This document shows positions 45,640-56,329 of a DNA stretch of 64,000 bases, in pieces. Positions within the stretch are counted from its first letter, which is position 1; each line of letters opens with the position of its first letter. The DNA comes from Isoetes taiwanensis (taxonomy: Eukaryota > Streptophyta > Lycopodiopsida > Isoetales > Isoetaceae). The position numbers were made by a program, and so were the translations under genes. Under the pieces are notes generated by a model. It did not search any database. It worked only from the letters and a program-made list of their open reading frames with translations, and had not been told where the DNA came from. Location: contig JAJEKV010000072.1 in NCBI GenBank assembly GCA_021234155.1, positions 126,001 to 190,000 of the forward strand. The letters are read 5' to 3'.

Positions 45640-46300
45640 TATCAAGTAAAAATGCCACATAGCGGGGAGCAACCGTCACAAAAGCGAGTGACCTGTCGCC
45701 ATCCGACCAGCGGGGCGGGCATTACTGGCGGGCGAGCCGCAGGACATCGTCGGCCGAGGGGGTCAAGTCGCATGGGCTGCTCTACTCCTCGTCCCGCATT
45801 GAAATCTCCAAGAAGGACGACCCTACCCAATCGCCGATGTCAGCCAGATGTCATCATATAGATCGACATATCGTCCATCCTATCCGCACGGGGTGGCTGC
45901 GATAGAAGGTGCCGTCTGCGAGGGAAATAACAACGCCGTAAAAAGAGGGTTGCCACCGGTATTATGCACACGAACCCGTGGCACCGGTTAGTGTCCGCTC
46001 TGCCTTCGGAGGGTAACCGAATGTGCCAAGGTTGTCCGGGTAGTAGCAAGCCACTCCACCATGACCCCGCCGTCCCCGCATGTGCATTGAAGACCGAGAA
46101 ATGTTGGTAACCCTAAGAAATCAGTAGCTCGCGGCTCAAAGATGCTCCCATGTCTCCATGAGGAAGATGAGATCCATACCGGCCGCCACGGAAAGTTCGG
46201 GACCGCCCCCTCTCGCCAAGGGAAGCCTCGACAATTCCATGAGACCACCCGGAGGCACAATTCCTATTTGTCGGCCAGGGATGGTATCGCGCACCGAAGT
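45640..46300 (-). pseudogene. Endonuclease region of GC-rich LINE (minus copy)
   Basis: LRVVSWNCRGFPWREGA at about 46250-46200, MDLIFLMETWEHL at about 46175 in another frame, and VVLLGDFNAG near 45820 follow the APE order. Frame changes separate them. Confidence 0.65.
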
Positions 46301-47540
46301 CGCTGGGAGGACTCGAAGCAGAGGCCGAAAGGAGAAGTAGATGGAGCGGAGGCAAAGATGTGGCTGAGAGGGCGTGGGGCAGCGAGGGAGCGTGGAGTAG
46401 GGAGCAGGGAGAAGGGGGGCCGTGGGTAGTAGAAGCAGAAGCGTGGCCGCTGCGGTACCGCGGGTTGGGGCTGGGGGGTCCGCAGCAGCAGCGTGTCGGC
46501 TCGGAAAATGTGCATCCCGCCAACCAATCCCCGGCCCCCCCGCTGGCGAATGCCTCACCGACAAGCTCCCCGCCTCATGTGCCTCCCGGGCCGCACGGGT
46601 GTGAGGTCCCTCCCACGCATGTGGATGTCCCCTTCAACATCTGGCCCTGGGCGCAATATGGCATCACGCACCTGTGCATCCGCAACCGTGAATATGACAA
46701 TGCGGTCACGGCCCGGGCGCTGAGCCCCATGCCGGGCTGCTCGAGAAATGTGAACTGGCCCCGGGAATGTCATCCGATCGAGAATGTGTGTTCGGATGTT
46801 GTGGGCGAGACTCTCCCCCTGCTGTTCTGGCATGCCTCGAACTACCGGACAGGGCTCTCCGCGCAAAGGCCTCGAGTTCCTTCAAGGGCGCGGGTCCAAG
46901 GTGGGCGGCAAGGCCGGGTCCCGTGGCCGGGGGTGGTGGTGGTGGCCGGGATGGCGGGAGTGACCGTGAGTGTGGCCGGGATGGCGGGAGTGGCCGGAGA
47001 GCCGGGCAGCACGCGGGGCGCGGGTCGCCGGGCTGGAGGCCGTGGGCGATAGCGGCCTCCGCCGCTCGCCCCTCGTGAAGTCGGGAGCACGCCTCTCTGC
47101 AGCCTCGCCGCCGCTGGCCATCTCCCCGGGTGACCGGCCGCAAATGACTATGAACCCTCGGTGAGGGAGACCCCGCTCGCTCTGCGGGATGGTTGCCCGC
47201 AACCCCCGGAGCCCGTGCTCGAGTAGCGAGCTTCTCGAGCCCCAAAGACACGGGGCCGAGGGTCTGGGCTTGTTGCCCGATCTTACTCAAGATCCCCGGC
47301 CGGTTCTGCCGCTCCGCAAGAGCGCCCGCGCTCCCCGTGCCATGGTGGTGGCTGCCTCTACCTCTGGCCGGTGACAACGTGGACGATCGTCTCTGCATTG
47401 CGCCGCTCCCTCTCTGTGTCATGGTGTCGGTGATGAACCGCGAGTCTAGGCGGGGCCGCATGTCGGCGACCTCCTGCACGGCTTCTTTGCTCCGAAGTGT
47501 GCAAGGCCAAAGCCATCTTCCACATGCGGCGTCGCGGGTC

Positions 47541-47897
47541 TCAAGCCTGTGATACGGTTCTTCTCGACCCGATTTGCCTTTTGAGCACATGGGATGCCGG
47601 GACTCCATCTCCACTGCCATGCCAGCCGCCCGGGCACCTTGTTAGCCTCAATACGAGCACTATTAGCCTCCATTCCCGCTTTGGCGTGGCTCCAATTCTC
47701 TGCCGAGGCGGGGAGTTCCTATGTGGTCTGCGAGCAATTAATCCCTTCCTACGGGCTGGCCTCTTTGAGGGGGCCTTAGCCTTAGCAGAGCCTCCTTCTT
47801 CATGGAGGATGACTCTCCCCCGTCCATGATGGCTGATCGGGCCGTTTTGTGCGGCGGGCCCTCGCCTTTTTTCCTGTGCCCCCATCTTCGTGGCCAT
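47541..47897 (-). pseudogene. ORF1-like start of GC-rich LINE (minus copy)
   Basis: From the ATG at 47897 the frame reads MATKMGAQEKRRGPAAQ, then a very basic Lys/Arg/Pro-rich stretch, consistent with a nucleic-acid-binding ORF1 N-terminus. About 119 codons remain open. It does not align obviously to the 27.5-kb ORF1, so the start could belong to a diverged region. Confidence 0.35.
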
Positions 47898-48350
47898 GAC
47901 TCCCAAAGTTTGAGGGGTCTCCCGTCGGAAAAGGGTGCCTAGAATTGAATTTGGGGACTCAAGAACGCAGGCGAGCACCTTTTGGGCTAGTCAACCAAAC
48001 CCTAAGTGGTGGGCGGGGGGGTGTCGGTCGCGTTTCTAGCGAGCCCAAAGAACACCCGGGTAGGGGTGCCCACCACCTTTGACTTTGACTTTGACCCATC
48101 GCCCTTTGCTTCTCATAGGTCTTTCCAAAGCTTTGTACAACACGACACCATTTAACATGCCACTGCCCTAATCTACTGCCACTGCTTCTCATAGATTAGA
48201 ATAGAACATCACTCACAATTATTGCATGCCAACTACCGCAGGTGTGGGGGTTTTGAGGGCTCCAAAGTCTGAGGGGTCTCTGGCTGCCTCAAGGGTGCTT
48301 AGAATCCAGTTTGGGGGCTCGGAAAGGCGGGTGGAGCGCCTTTTGGGGGT
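47896..48350. repeat. About 95-bp direct repeat near the LINE 5' end
   Basis: 47898-47985 and 48258-48350 share CCAAAGTYTGAGGGGTCTC, AAGGGTGCYTAGAAT and GCACCTTTTGGG-like strings about 360 bp apart. This may be a repeated 5' UTR/promoter unit of the LINE, as in LINEs with tandem promoter monomers, or an older local duplication. Confidence 0.65.
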
Positions 48351-48479
48351 TTGGGGGTTTTGGGTCTAGAGAGAGATTGTAAACCCTAGAGAGAGAAAGC
48401 CAGAAAGGGGCAAATCAAGGGGGTCTATGCAAGGGGAGTGAGGGCGCTAGAGAGAGGGTCAAAGCTACTTAAGGTAGAT

Positions 48480-49250
48480 GCAAAGGCATGTGCACATTCA
48501 ATTTTCCATGTAGATGCATGCAAAAAATAATGATAGATGGATGTACCTTAAAGAACCGGACAATGGTAATAGACCCTAAACCTCCTGTAATGTATATTGA
48601 GTTCTCAATAGACAATTATACTAACACCCAAGGAAAACTAAATCAAACTAAGAAATTGAGATGAATAAGTAGAAGTGACTGCATTTTAGTATAGATGGGT
48701 TAGTGTAGTGCAGTTTACCTCTGTCCAATCAGGGTGCATGATTTTGCAAAGTTCAGGCAATGCCTCAAGAAAATGCAAAACAAAGAAAGAAATTTGAAAA
48801 GAGTGCATGGTCTAGTGCGTAATAAAAATGCCTAAAATCTAAAACCGATTTGAAAGCTTGGTTATGTCTCTTCTCAACAACCAATTTGAAAGCATGATAA
48901 TATATAGACAATATAGATAATAAATCGGGGCAAAACCAGTTTCTCTCTTGATATAAAGCACCTAAGTTTGGCATGTATATGAATTTGCACTAATATAATG
49001 GGTATATACATTGACCAACAACAAATGCAACATATAAGAGTGCATTCTAGCAATGAGTCATACCACGGAACCATTTAGGACAAATGGCACAATAAAAATG
49101 CATTTTATATCTGTCGGAGAGAAGGTTGTTAATACAAACCTTGAAAAAGTTCAACAATATTGGAGCCATGACAGTATTGATTATTCACATAGAGCAAAGC
49201 TTTTTTGGAGCAATGGTCATCATTTGTCTACTGTCACCCTGCAGCAAAAG
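48480..49250. other. AT-rich spacer inside Helitron B
   Basis: No gene recognised between the LINE and the short exon at 49.25 kb. Low GC returns abruptly at about 48.4 kb. Confidence 0.5.
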
Positions 49251-49305
49251 TTAGGAAGCGTCATGATCTATGCCAAAGTTAAGCACATGCATAACCTTCA
49301 CATAC
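49251..49305 (-). pseudogene. Captured exon, duplicate of the 57.9-kb exon
   Basis: After acceptor TGTATGTTTTGCAG it reads YVKVMHVLNFGIDH and then a stop. About 55 bp, including the upstream intron end, match 57962-58017 with two changes. The sequence beyond the matching part differs, so this is a copied exon edge and not a copy of the whole region. Confidence 0.5.
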
Positions 49306-49835
49306 CTGCAAAACATACAATAGATGCTCCTGGTCCCTGCACAAATGAAAAGATAGATGGACACGTCACCAACCAGCGTCAATTTTCTTGAATCCTTTGT
49401 CTTTTATGATTCAAACTTGTTCTTGATCCCATCCTTCCGAGAATTCTCCATTTGATCCGAATTTGCTCTCTTCATCTTGCTGGCCCTGTAGAGGCCCAGC
49501 AATTATCCTACTCCCCATCCGATTACCTTTGTATGGATACTAAAATTTTCACAATCTTGAAGCAGGAAGACAGAATTTCATGTGGTTTTCTTTCTGGAGC
49601 TCTCTCTAAACTCTGGGAATCGCTTGTTCTTCATCAATACTTTCCTGATTCCCTATTTGCTCCAGAATACACTACTACAACACACACAGAAGAATTAGAG
49701 TCTGAGATCATTGAATCTTGGGTACTGGAATTCACAGGCAAAAGAAATATCTCAGCAACAGCAATCTTTCAAGTTTACTGTGAATGGACAGACAGAAAAA
49801 TTCAGGTGAAGATCTACTCAGATTGATGCAATTTA

Positions 49836-51080
49836 ATGGATGCTCTCAAGGTCTTGGATAGATTTTTCTCTTGCATTATCCCTTTGATCTTTCCCCGCAT
49901 CCCCTCCTGTTTTAGCCTTTCTCTTTTTCATTCCTTTTTCTATGCATTAATGGCGATATTTCCCCAAAAAATTAAATCTTTCAATGACCCATCAGCCCTA
50001 AGCTCATCTTCCCTCTCTTTTATTCACAACTTCATGCTCCTCCCTACTGCTACCAGAGACGATCTGCTTGCTCAGTTAAGTACTCTTCATCTTGATCCCT
50101 CAAAATTTATCAAATTTGGAGATTTTTCTAACCCTGCTTCTAAGGTAACAGAAATGCATCACTACAGCCACTTTGCTCCAAATTGGGATACTTTATCCTT
50201 GGACCCAAGAGGATCTCAATCTCTGCCAAACCTGGATGCCAATGGTGTGCCAATTCCTTTGTTCCCGAGGCCGAGATCCCCAGTTATCTCTGATGAACAA
50301 CTGGCTTCTGATTTCGAGTATCAACAATCCCGGGCTCCTACTAATATCCAGCTCTTCAGAGGTATTCAGCTTAACTCATTTGTGGTTGCCTCTAGGATTG
50401 AGTCTTTGTCTAAAATTGTTGTTATAGTCAAAGTAGACTCGATTGGCTTAAAAATTGAAAAACTTTGGGATCATCTTCTCAGACTCCACAAAGGCATCGT
50501 AATCAATTCGATCTACTGGCTACATTATCCATATATTCTAGTTGAATGTGGCTGTACAAGGACCTCAAATTTCTTGATCAAACTTGGCTTTTCCACTCTT
50601 GAAACTTTCCAACTTTCTTTTCTCAAATGGAATGCCAAATTACCTCTGAATGAATTCAACAAATTTCATGTTGCCTCTGTCACTATGAGTGAGCTCAGCC
50701 CTATTTACTGGAATGAAGACTGTTTCTCTACAATCTTCAACTCAATTGGCACCTACCTGACTACTGAGTACTACCCTTATAAACCTCCCAAGTGCTTTGT
50801 CCAGCTTGATATCACAAAAAACATCCCATCTGAATTTCCCTTCCTGGATTACTTTGGGAATAAATCTCTCCTGCAACTTAGATGGGTAGGTTTACCAAAT
50901 TTTTTCCAAAATTGCAACCTGAGACATCACATTGGTAGTGAATGCTCTTACCATGAAGATAACAGGGAGTCAAATGTACCTAAAAAACCAGAAGGAGTGA
51001 GCTCTGAGCCTTCCAATCATGGAATTGCAATCATATCCTACAGGGATAATTTAACCAGCTACCAAAATGATCTGGTATAA
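49836..51080 (+). CDS. L1 ORF1 protein, N-terminal part
   Basis: Encodes 414 residues ending at TAA (51078-51080). The middle (about residues 185-280) with LWDHLLRLHKGIVINSIYW and YILVECGC resembles the DUF4283/RRM-like region of plant L1 ORF1 proteins, which bind RNA and package the element transcript. A degenerate zinc-knuckle-like CNLRHHIGSEC lies near residue 360, with Arg where the second Cys would be. The next frame, from 51084, is in the same reading frame, so the two ORFs are one gene interrupted by one stop codon. Confidence 0.75.
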   Translation: MDALKVLDRFFSCIIPLIFPRIPSCFSLSLFHSFFYALMAIFPQKIKSFNDPSALSSSSLSFIHNFMLLPTATRDDLLAQLSTLHLDPSKFIKFGDFSNPASKVTEMHHYSHFAPNWDTLSLDPRGSQSLPNLDANGVPIPLFPRPRSPVISDEQLASDFEYQQSRAPTNIQLFRGIQLNSFVVASRIESLSKIVVIVKVDSIGLKIEKLWDHLLRLHKGIVINSIYWLHYPYILVECGCTRTSNFLIKLGFSTLETFQLSFLKWNAKLPLNEFNKFHVASVTMSELSPIYWNEDCFSTIFNSIGTYLTTEYYPYKPPKCFVQLDITKNIPSEFPFLDYFGNKSLLQLRWVGLPNFFQNCNLRHHIGSECSYHEDNRESNVPKKPEGVSSEPSNHGIAIISYRDNLTSYQNDLV

Positions 51081-51083
51081 TCT

Positions 51084-52679
51084 ATGGCTCCATATGATAA
51101 CTCCAAACCTCAAAATGATTGGAAAAGAATCAATGGCAGTACAAGAAGAATTCAAAAGCAGAGGGAAGCAAAAAAACAAGTGCCACAAATTTCTGCAAGC
51201 TCTTCCAGGTCTCATCTCACCAACAGCACATCTCTCCCTGTCAAACAAGCTGGAATTAAGGTTTTGAACAAAGGTATCTTCATCAAAGAAAACCTCCCAT
51301 CAGTCATCTTGGAAAAGGAGAGTATGCCAAATGATCGAGCACATAACAAAGTTACTGAGTCCTCTCAATTTCCTGTAATTAGCAAAGCAAATATTGATCA
51401 CAATAGAAATTTGCTAAACAGGAAAGGCAAAGCTCCTGAATTGCCAGCAAAGATTGATTTGCACAAAACTCTGTCATGTATTCGACAGGACTCCAGGAAA
51501 CTTACAAGTGTCCAACCTTTACCATCCAAAGGCTCACAGGATCAACACGCTCACATCAAATTTGACTCAAGAAAGGCAATGCCTGAGTCAGAAGGGTTGA
51601 ATGAGGTTTCACTAATTAATGAAAAAGGTAATTTCAAACAAAAGGATTTTCAAGCTCAACTTCCTTCAGTCTTCAACAGAGGTCCCTCGACTGATCACTC
51701 AAAGGAAAGTGGATCTCCTGACATTGCTAATGCTGATGAAAGTAAACCTGAAGATTCTGCATGTGACAATGTCACAGAAACCTTGAAATGCTCGAACACA
51801 TATGCAATTTTATCACAGATCTCTGAGGATGCTACTGCTGATCAGTTAACTGATCCAACCTCTTACTCTAACAATTTTCCAAAAGCAATACCCCAAACCA
51901 CCTCTCACCCCACTCTCCCATCTGAACCTATCAGACCTACTATTTCTCCACCTCCTTTTGAAATTCATCATGAACAAGCCCTGCTGCAAGCTGACCTACT
52001 TGATTTCACTCAAACTGTTTCCTCTCATCCAATAAATGCCACTATTTCCCCTGAGATAGCTTTACAACTTCAGCAATTGGTTGCAATGCCAGTAAGTGTG
52101 TCAGCAAGTGTGTCAGATGCCCCTGCACAGGTAACAGATGTCATAAATGACAGAGATGGTAGTGTCAGGGAAATATCGACCTCCTGGGAAAAAGGTCTAC
52201 TACATGAGGATGCTATAACAGCTGGCTCAGCAAAAGATAATCAGCAAGTTCCACAGGACTCTTCTACAACAAAAGTTCCACACCTGACTGGATCTGCAGA
52301 TTCTACACAGCATGACCACAACATTTCCAGGCAAGATCTTTCCTTAACAAACCTTGTATTTGATTCCAGTAATAATAATACATATTGTTGTAAATCCAAG
52401 TTTTGGAGTTGCCCTCACCATGTAGAAAACACTGATCTTATAAACTCTGATGGCATAGATTCTGCTGACACTGAATCAGACAAAGAGAATACTTTCAAAA
52501 ATATCAATTCCAATGACATTGCTTGGGATGATGATGCCTATCTCACATCTCAACAAACATGTGCTGATATAGCTAAGCCTAAAAGCAAGAAGGCCAAGAA
52601 AAAGAACATCCAAAGAGTGTCCAGTTCTTCCAATACTCCTGCTGCAAACACAAGGTTAAGATCCAGAAAGGACTCTTAA
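51084..52679 (+). CDS. L1 ORF1 protein, C-terminal part after an in-frame stop
   Basis: Encodes 531 residues in the same frame as the preceding ORF, one codon after its stop. Low-complexity, Ser/Thr/Asp/Pro-rich and probably disordered, ending in a basic cluster SKKAKKKNIQ that could be a nuclear localisation signal. Plant L1 ORF1 proteins commonly have such long tails. Translation of this part would require stop readthrough or reinitiation at the Met three bases downstream, or the stop is a recent mutation. It stops about 40 bp before ORF2. Confidence 0.7.
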   Translation: MAPYDNSKPQNDWKRINGSTRRIQKQREAKKQVPQISASSSRSHLTNSTSLPVKQAGIKVLNKGIFIKENLPSVILEKESMPNDRAHNKVTESSQFPVISKANIDHNRNLLNRKGKAPELPAKIDLHKTLSCIRQDSRKLTSVQPLPSKGSQDQHAHIKFDSRKAMPESEGLNEVSLINEKGNFKQKDFQAQLPSVFNRGPSTDHSKESGSPDIANADESKPEDSACDNVTETLKCSNTYAILSQISEDATADQLTDPTSYSNNFPKAIPQTTSHPTLPSEPIRPTISPPPFEIHHEQALLQADLLDFTQTVSSHPINATISPEIALQLQQLVAMPVSVSASVSDAPAQVTDVINDRDGSVREISTSWEKGLLHEDAITAGSAKDNQQVPQDSSTTKVPHLTGSADSTQHDHNISRQDLSLTNLVFDSSNNNTYCCKSKFWSCPHHVENTDLINSDGIDSADTESDKENTFKNINSNDIAWDDDAYLTSQQTCADIAKPKSKKAKKKNIQRVSSSSNTPAANTRLRSRKDS

Positions 52680-52719
52680 GTCCCAACCTTTTCTGCTTCC
52701 TTCCCTCTATTTACTCTCC

Positions 52720-54966
52720 ATGAAGATTCTCAGTTGGAATCTCAGGGGAATAAAAGGCCCTCTGAAAAGAAGAAGGGTAATCTCTCAGATAAGAAACTAT
52801 GACAGTGACATTATCCTGCTGCAGGAACTTAGACTCCCTAACTTTGAGTGCTCAAACCTTGCAGACTGGATTGGCCCTGGTTTTTCTTCAACTTGGATTG
52901 AAGCAACAGGTACATCTGGTGGGCTTTGCATCATCTGGAAGCATCTAAATCATAGCTTGATTTACAATAGCCCTTGCATGACTTGGCAATCTGTTATTCT
53001 CAGAAATAATGATATTTCATTTGGAGTCATTAACATATATGCTTCAACTGACTCTAGAATCAGAGCTACAACCTGGCCTTTTATTAGCAATTGGCTTTCA
53101 ACCCAAAATTGTGAAACATGGATCATGGCAGGTGATTTTTACAACACTCCAACCTGGGACATGAAAATTGGCAGGGATTTAAATATGTCTATTGATGAGA
53201 GATCTCAATGGGATCTCTTGCTTGACACGCACTTCCTACAACATATTCCATCCTCTACCTCATCTTACACTTGGTCAAACAAACAAGATGGGAATAATAG
53301 AGTTTACTGTGCACTCGACAGATACTATATCAATAATATTCATCAAGAATTTTGGGATAACTGCTTTGTGCACAGTGATGAGTGTACCTCCATTTCTGAC
53401 CATCAGCCTCAGTTTCTAATCACCAAATATATGCTATCTATAAAGAGACATGGAAACACCCCCTTCAAGCTAAACTGCTCCCTTCTTGACTCTGATGCAT
53501 TCTGTAAGGAATTTACAGCCTTCTACAATTCTCTTCCCAGAGTTAGATCTACAAACTCAATGAGGGCCTTCTATTCAAATCTGAAAGAATCCAAGTCCTG
53601 GATTAAGAACTGGTCTAAACACCTTCATGACAATAAGCTTGCTGAGAAAAGAGCTTATCTACAAGAAATGAAAGAAGTTAGATTGAGACTTCAAGAAGAT
53701 CCCCTAAACATTGACCTGCATTGGCAAGAGGGGAATCTAGAAATGACCATTAAGACCATTGAAGAACTAGAAGCCAAAGGCTCTTCAATTAGATGTAAGC
53801 TTAAATATTTCTCCAAAATGGATCATGGGAACTCAAAAATTTTTTACAGGGTGGCTAAATCCAGGCTTTTAAAAAGTCAACTTTCTTCCATCAGAGATGA
53901 TAATGATATTACTTTGGATGACCAAAAAGAGATATCTAACTACTTCTGCTCCAAATATGCCAATATCTTTTCCCAACCTATTGATACCCCTATTCAAACT
54001 GTTGAAGCCAATTCATTTTCAGATATGATTAATAATAATGGTCTTCACAGTGACACTGTTATGTCTCCTGCCATAAAGGCTACTCCCTCCATAGAGGAAA
54101 TTTTTTCAACTCTCAAAAGTCTAGCCAAAGGGAAAAGCCCTGGCCCAGATGGCTTGCCACCCGAATTTTATATTAAATTCTGGGACATAATCAAAAATGA
54201 CTTCATGTTCATGATTAAAGGTTTTCGGAATTCAAATCACTTGCACCCTGCTCTCTCTGCTGGTCTCATTAATTTGATCCCAAAGGTTGACAATCCTCAA
54301 GCCTTCTTTGATTGGAGACCTATATCTTTGACAAACTATACATATAAAGTTTGTGCAAAAATTATTGCAAACAGGGTTAAAACTCACCTACAAGAAGTCA
54401 TTAGCTCTAATCAATCTGCATTCCTCCCAAATAGATTTATCATGGATAATTACATTGCTGCCATGGAGGGTTTGCACTGGAACAAACTGACAAATCAAGA
54501 CTGTATCCTTTTAAAGCTTGATTTCTCAATGGCCTTTGATACAGTAAGATGGGATTTCCTAAAATTTTCTCTTGAGAAGCTTGGATTTAGCCAGAAGATC
54601 ATCAAGTTAATCCTGGGGCTTAACTCTAGATCCCAATCTACTGTGCTTATAAATGGATCTCCTGGACATTTCTTCCCTCTGGCTAGAGGTGTCAGACAAG
54701 GGTGCCCCTTAGCCCCTTATTTATTCCTAGATGTTGCTGAAATGCTAACTAGAGTTGTCACTCATCTCCAATCTAGTGGACATATTATTGGTCTGAATTT
54801 ACCTGACAACACCACAAATCTTTCAATCCTTCAATATGCTGATGACTCTTTCAGTTTTCTCAAAAATGATTTGAACATCATTCATACCTTCTTGCAGACC
54901 ATTCATAATTTTGGCTCTGCCTCTGTTATCCACCTGAACAGAAACAACTATCATTGGGGATTTTAA
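52720..54966 (+). CDS. L1 ORF2: endonuclease and reverse transcriptase
   Basis: Residues about 1-240 form an APE-like endonuclease: ILSWNLRGIKGP, LLQELRLPNF (catalytic Glu), MAGDFYNTPTWD (normally GDFN) and SISDHQPQ (SDH motif). Residues about 470-745 form the RT: KGKSPGPDGLPPEFY, DWRPISLTNYTYK, LKLDFSMAFDTV with the first catalytic Asp, GVRQGCPLAPYLF and LQYADDSFSF with the YADD pair. The frame ends in a stop just after RT because of a frameshift at about 54945. The Tyr after GDF replaces the usual Asn and may impair nicking. The protein performs target-primed reverse transcription in the nucleus. Confidence 0.93.
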   Translation: MKILSWNLRGIKGPLKRRRVISQIRNYDSDIILLQELRLPNFECSNLADWIGPGFSSTWIEATGTSGGLCIIWKHLNHSLIYNSPCMTWQSVILRNNDISFGVINIYASTDSRIRATTWPFISNWLSTQNCETWIMAGDFYNTPTWDMKIGRDLNMSIDERSQWDLLLDTHFLQHIPSSTSSYTWSNKQDGNNRVYCALDRYYINNIHQEFWDNCFVHSDECTSISDHQPQFLITKYMLSIKRHGNTPFKLNCSLLDSDAFCKEFTAFYNSLPRVRSTNSMRAFYSNLKESKSWIKNWSKHLHDNKLAEKRAYLQEMKEVRLRLQEDPLNIDLHWQEGNLEMTIKTIEELEAKGSSIRCKLKYFSKMDHGNSKIFYRVAKSRLLKSQLSSIRDDNDITLDDQKEISNYFCSKYANIFSQPIDTPIQTVEANSFSDMINNNGLHSDTVMSPAIKATPSIEEIFSTLKSLAKGKSPGPDGLPPEFYIKFWDIIKNDFMFMIKGFRNSNHLHPALSAGLINLIPKVDNPQAFFDWRPISLTNYTYKVCAKIIANRVKTHLQEVISSNQSAFLPNRFIMDNYIAAMEGLHWNKLTNQDCILLKLDFSMAFDTVRWDFLKFSLEKLGFSQKIIKLILGLNSRSQSTVLINGSPGHFFPLARGVRQGCPLAPYLFLDVAEMLTRVVTHLQSSGHIIGLNLPDNTTNLSILQYADDSFSFLKNDLNIIHTFLQTIHNFGSASVIHLNRNNYHWGF

Positions 54967-54994
54967 CACAGATAACATTGCATGTATTAAATGC

Positions 54995-56323
54995 ATGACT
55001 GCTACTGAGACAACTCAACTTCTTGGCATGCCTCTTTCTCTCAATCCTAGTCTCAAATGTCTTTGGAATCCCATTGTAGAAAGGATTAGAAAGAAACTTG
55101 GTAATTATGGCAATTGTCTCTCATTGGCAGGGAGAACTATAATTGCAAACTCTGTCATTGTTGCCTCCCACATTTACTTCTCATCTGCACTCCTAGCTCC
55201 CAAATGCATTTATCAGCAGATTGAGAGCATAGTGAGGAACTTCATATGGGGCAAGCACCATATGGTTAACTGGACTTCAATTACCAGAAACAAAATTCAA
55301 GGTGGTCTAGGATGCAAAAATCTTATTTTGCAAAGCTTTGCTTTAGCAGGCAAATACATTTGGAAGTCTTTATTCTTGAACAATAATCCAGCTTCAATTT
55401 TTATCAATTACAGGCTTTCTTGTAGCCATCCAAAGAAGCATGCTTCCATCACTCATAATTTGCCACATTCAGCTTTTACAAGTTTACAACCTGCCCCCCA
55501 TATTTCTCCACTTATGAGAAACATAATTATTGCTTGGAACAAGGTTCATCTGACTTTTGAGCATTCCAGCCTGGAGAATAGCCATATCAACACAAGTATT
55601 TTCTGGAATTCTAATCTCTCAAGAGATAACTCTACTCCTCTAGCTATCAGACATAAAAAGCTCTACAAGAAATGGAAAGACTACAATATTCTTACTCTTG
55701 GTGATCTCTGGGATCAAGGCAGATGGATTTCCTGGACTAATTTGAAGTACAAGATCAGAGGTAGTTCTTATGACAGAACACTCTTTAGATATATAATGCA
55801 CAAGATCCATACAGTTAATCTTTTGGCTAATCCCATTATTATTGATTGGACTCTATTTGACAAACCAAATTATAGTGTCTCAAAGGTCTACAGATGCTTA
55901 AACAAGTCACATGTGCCTTCAAAAGCAAAATTGTATTGGGGCTTTTCGGATGACACTGAGACCAGGCTCTTCAAAAACATTTGGCACTCCTATTTGCCCC
56001 CAAAAATCTCTTACTTTGTTTGGCTTGCTGCAAACAAAAGTGTATCTAACTTGGAAATGATCTCCAGGCACTCAAACCAAACTACTCATCCTATTGACTC
56101 AAACTGCCCCCTTGGCTGTGGTAATGTGGAAACATTTGAGCACATCTTTGGGTGTGTCAAACTTACTTCCTTTTGGTTATGGTTTGAAGATACCTTTAAA
56201 ATTCAATATTTTATGATGAATGATGACGCCTTCACAAATTCTTTATGCTTTATTGCTTTATGGAATGTATGGAAACATAGAAACAGATGTCATTATGGAG
56301 GCAAAAGAATATCTATATACTAG
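54995..56323 (+). CDS. L1 ORF2, C-terminal part after frameshift
   Basis: The frame that continues ORF2 is open from about 54947; the first Met is at 54995. It holds the thumb/maturase-like segment (TTQLLGMPLSLNPSLK), SLAGRTIIANSVIVA, NFIWGKHHMVNW and GGLGCKNLILQS, and near the end a zinc-binding zf-RVT region with CPLGCGNVETFEHIF. Plant L1 ORF2 usually reads through as one protein of about 1200-1300 residues; the two parts here add up to about that. Confidence 0.85.
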   Translation: MTATETTQLLGMPLSLNPSLKCLWNPIVERIRKKLGNYGNCLSLAGRTIIANSVIVASHIYFSSALLAPKCIYQQIESIVRNFIWGKHHMVNWTSITRNKIQGGLGCKNLILQSFALAGKYIWKSLFLNNNPASIFINYRLSCSHPKKHASITHNLPHSAFTSLQPAPHISPLMRNIIIAWNKVHLTFEHSSLENSHINTSIFWNSNLSRDNSTPLAIRHKKLYKKWKDYNILTLGDLWDQGRWISWTNLKYKIRGSSYDRTLFRYIMHKIHTVNLLANPIIIDWTLFDKPNYSVSKVYRCLNKSHVPSKAKLYWGFSDDTETRLFKNIWHSYLPPKISYFVWLAANKSVSNLEMISRHSNQTTHPIDSNCPLGCGNVETFEHIFGCVKLTSFWLWFEDTFKIQYFMMNDDAFTNSLCFIALWNVWKHRNRCHYGGKRISIY

Positions 56324-56329
56324 ATAAAA

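Larger units (their letters stand above)
42786..48000 (-). mobile_element. GC-rich LINE, near full-length, decayed, inserted in Helitron B
   Basis: The minus strand carries, 5' to 3', an ORF1-like frame (47897-47541), endonuclease pieces (about 46.3-45.7 kb), reverse transcriptase pieces (44.9-43.6 kb) and the conserved 3' end (CTCCGTGGACGATAAAAG at about 42.81-42.83 kb). Its tail is (CTTC)n, where other copies have ATTCT. Strong GC bias makes both strands open in many frames; the minus strand is chosen because its motifs follow LINE order. The 5' boundary could be as far as 48.48 kb. Frameshifts throughout. Confidence 0.8.

Noticed and set aside
46360-47052. 230-codon plus-strand ORF
   Set aside because: Opposite strand to the LINE motifs and full of Gly/Ala/Arg runs; judged a shadow.
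46706-47620. Long 304-codon minus-strand ORF
   Set aside because: Composition is Pro/Arg/Ser-rich low complexity caused by GC bias; every strand and frame is open there. It overlaps the LINE ORF1 region but shows no coherent domain.
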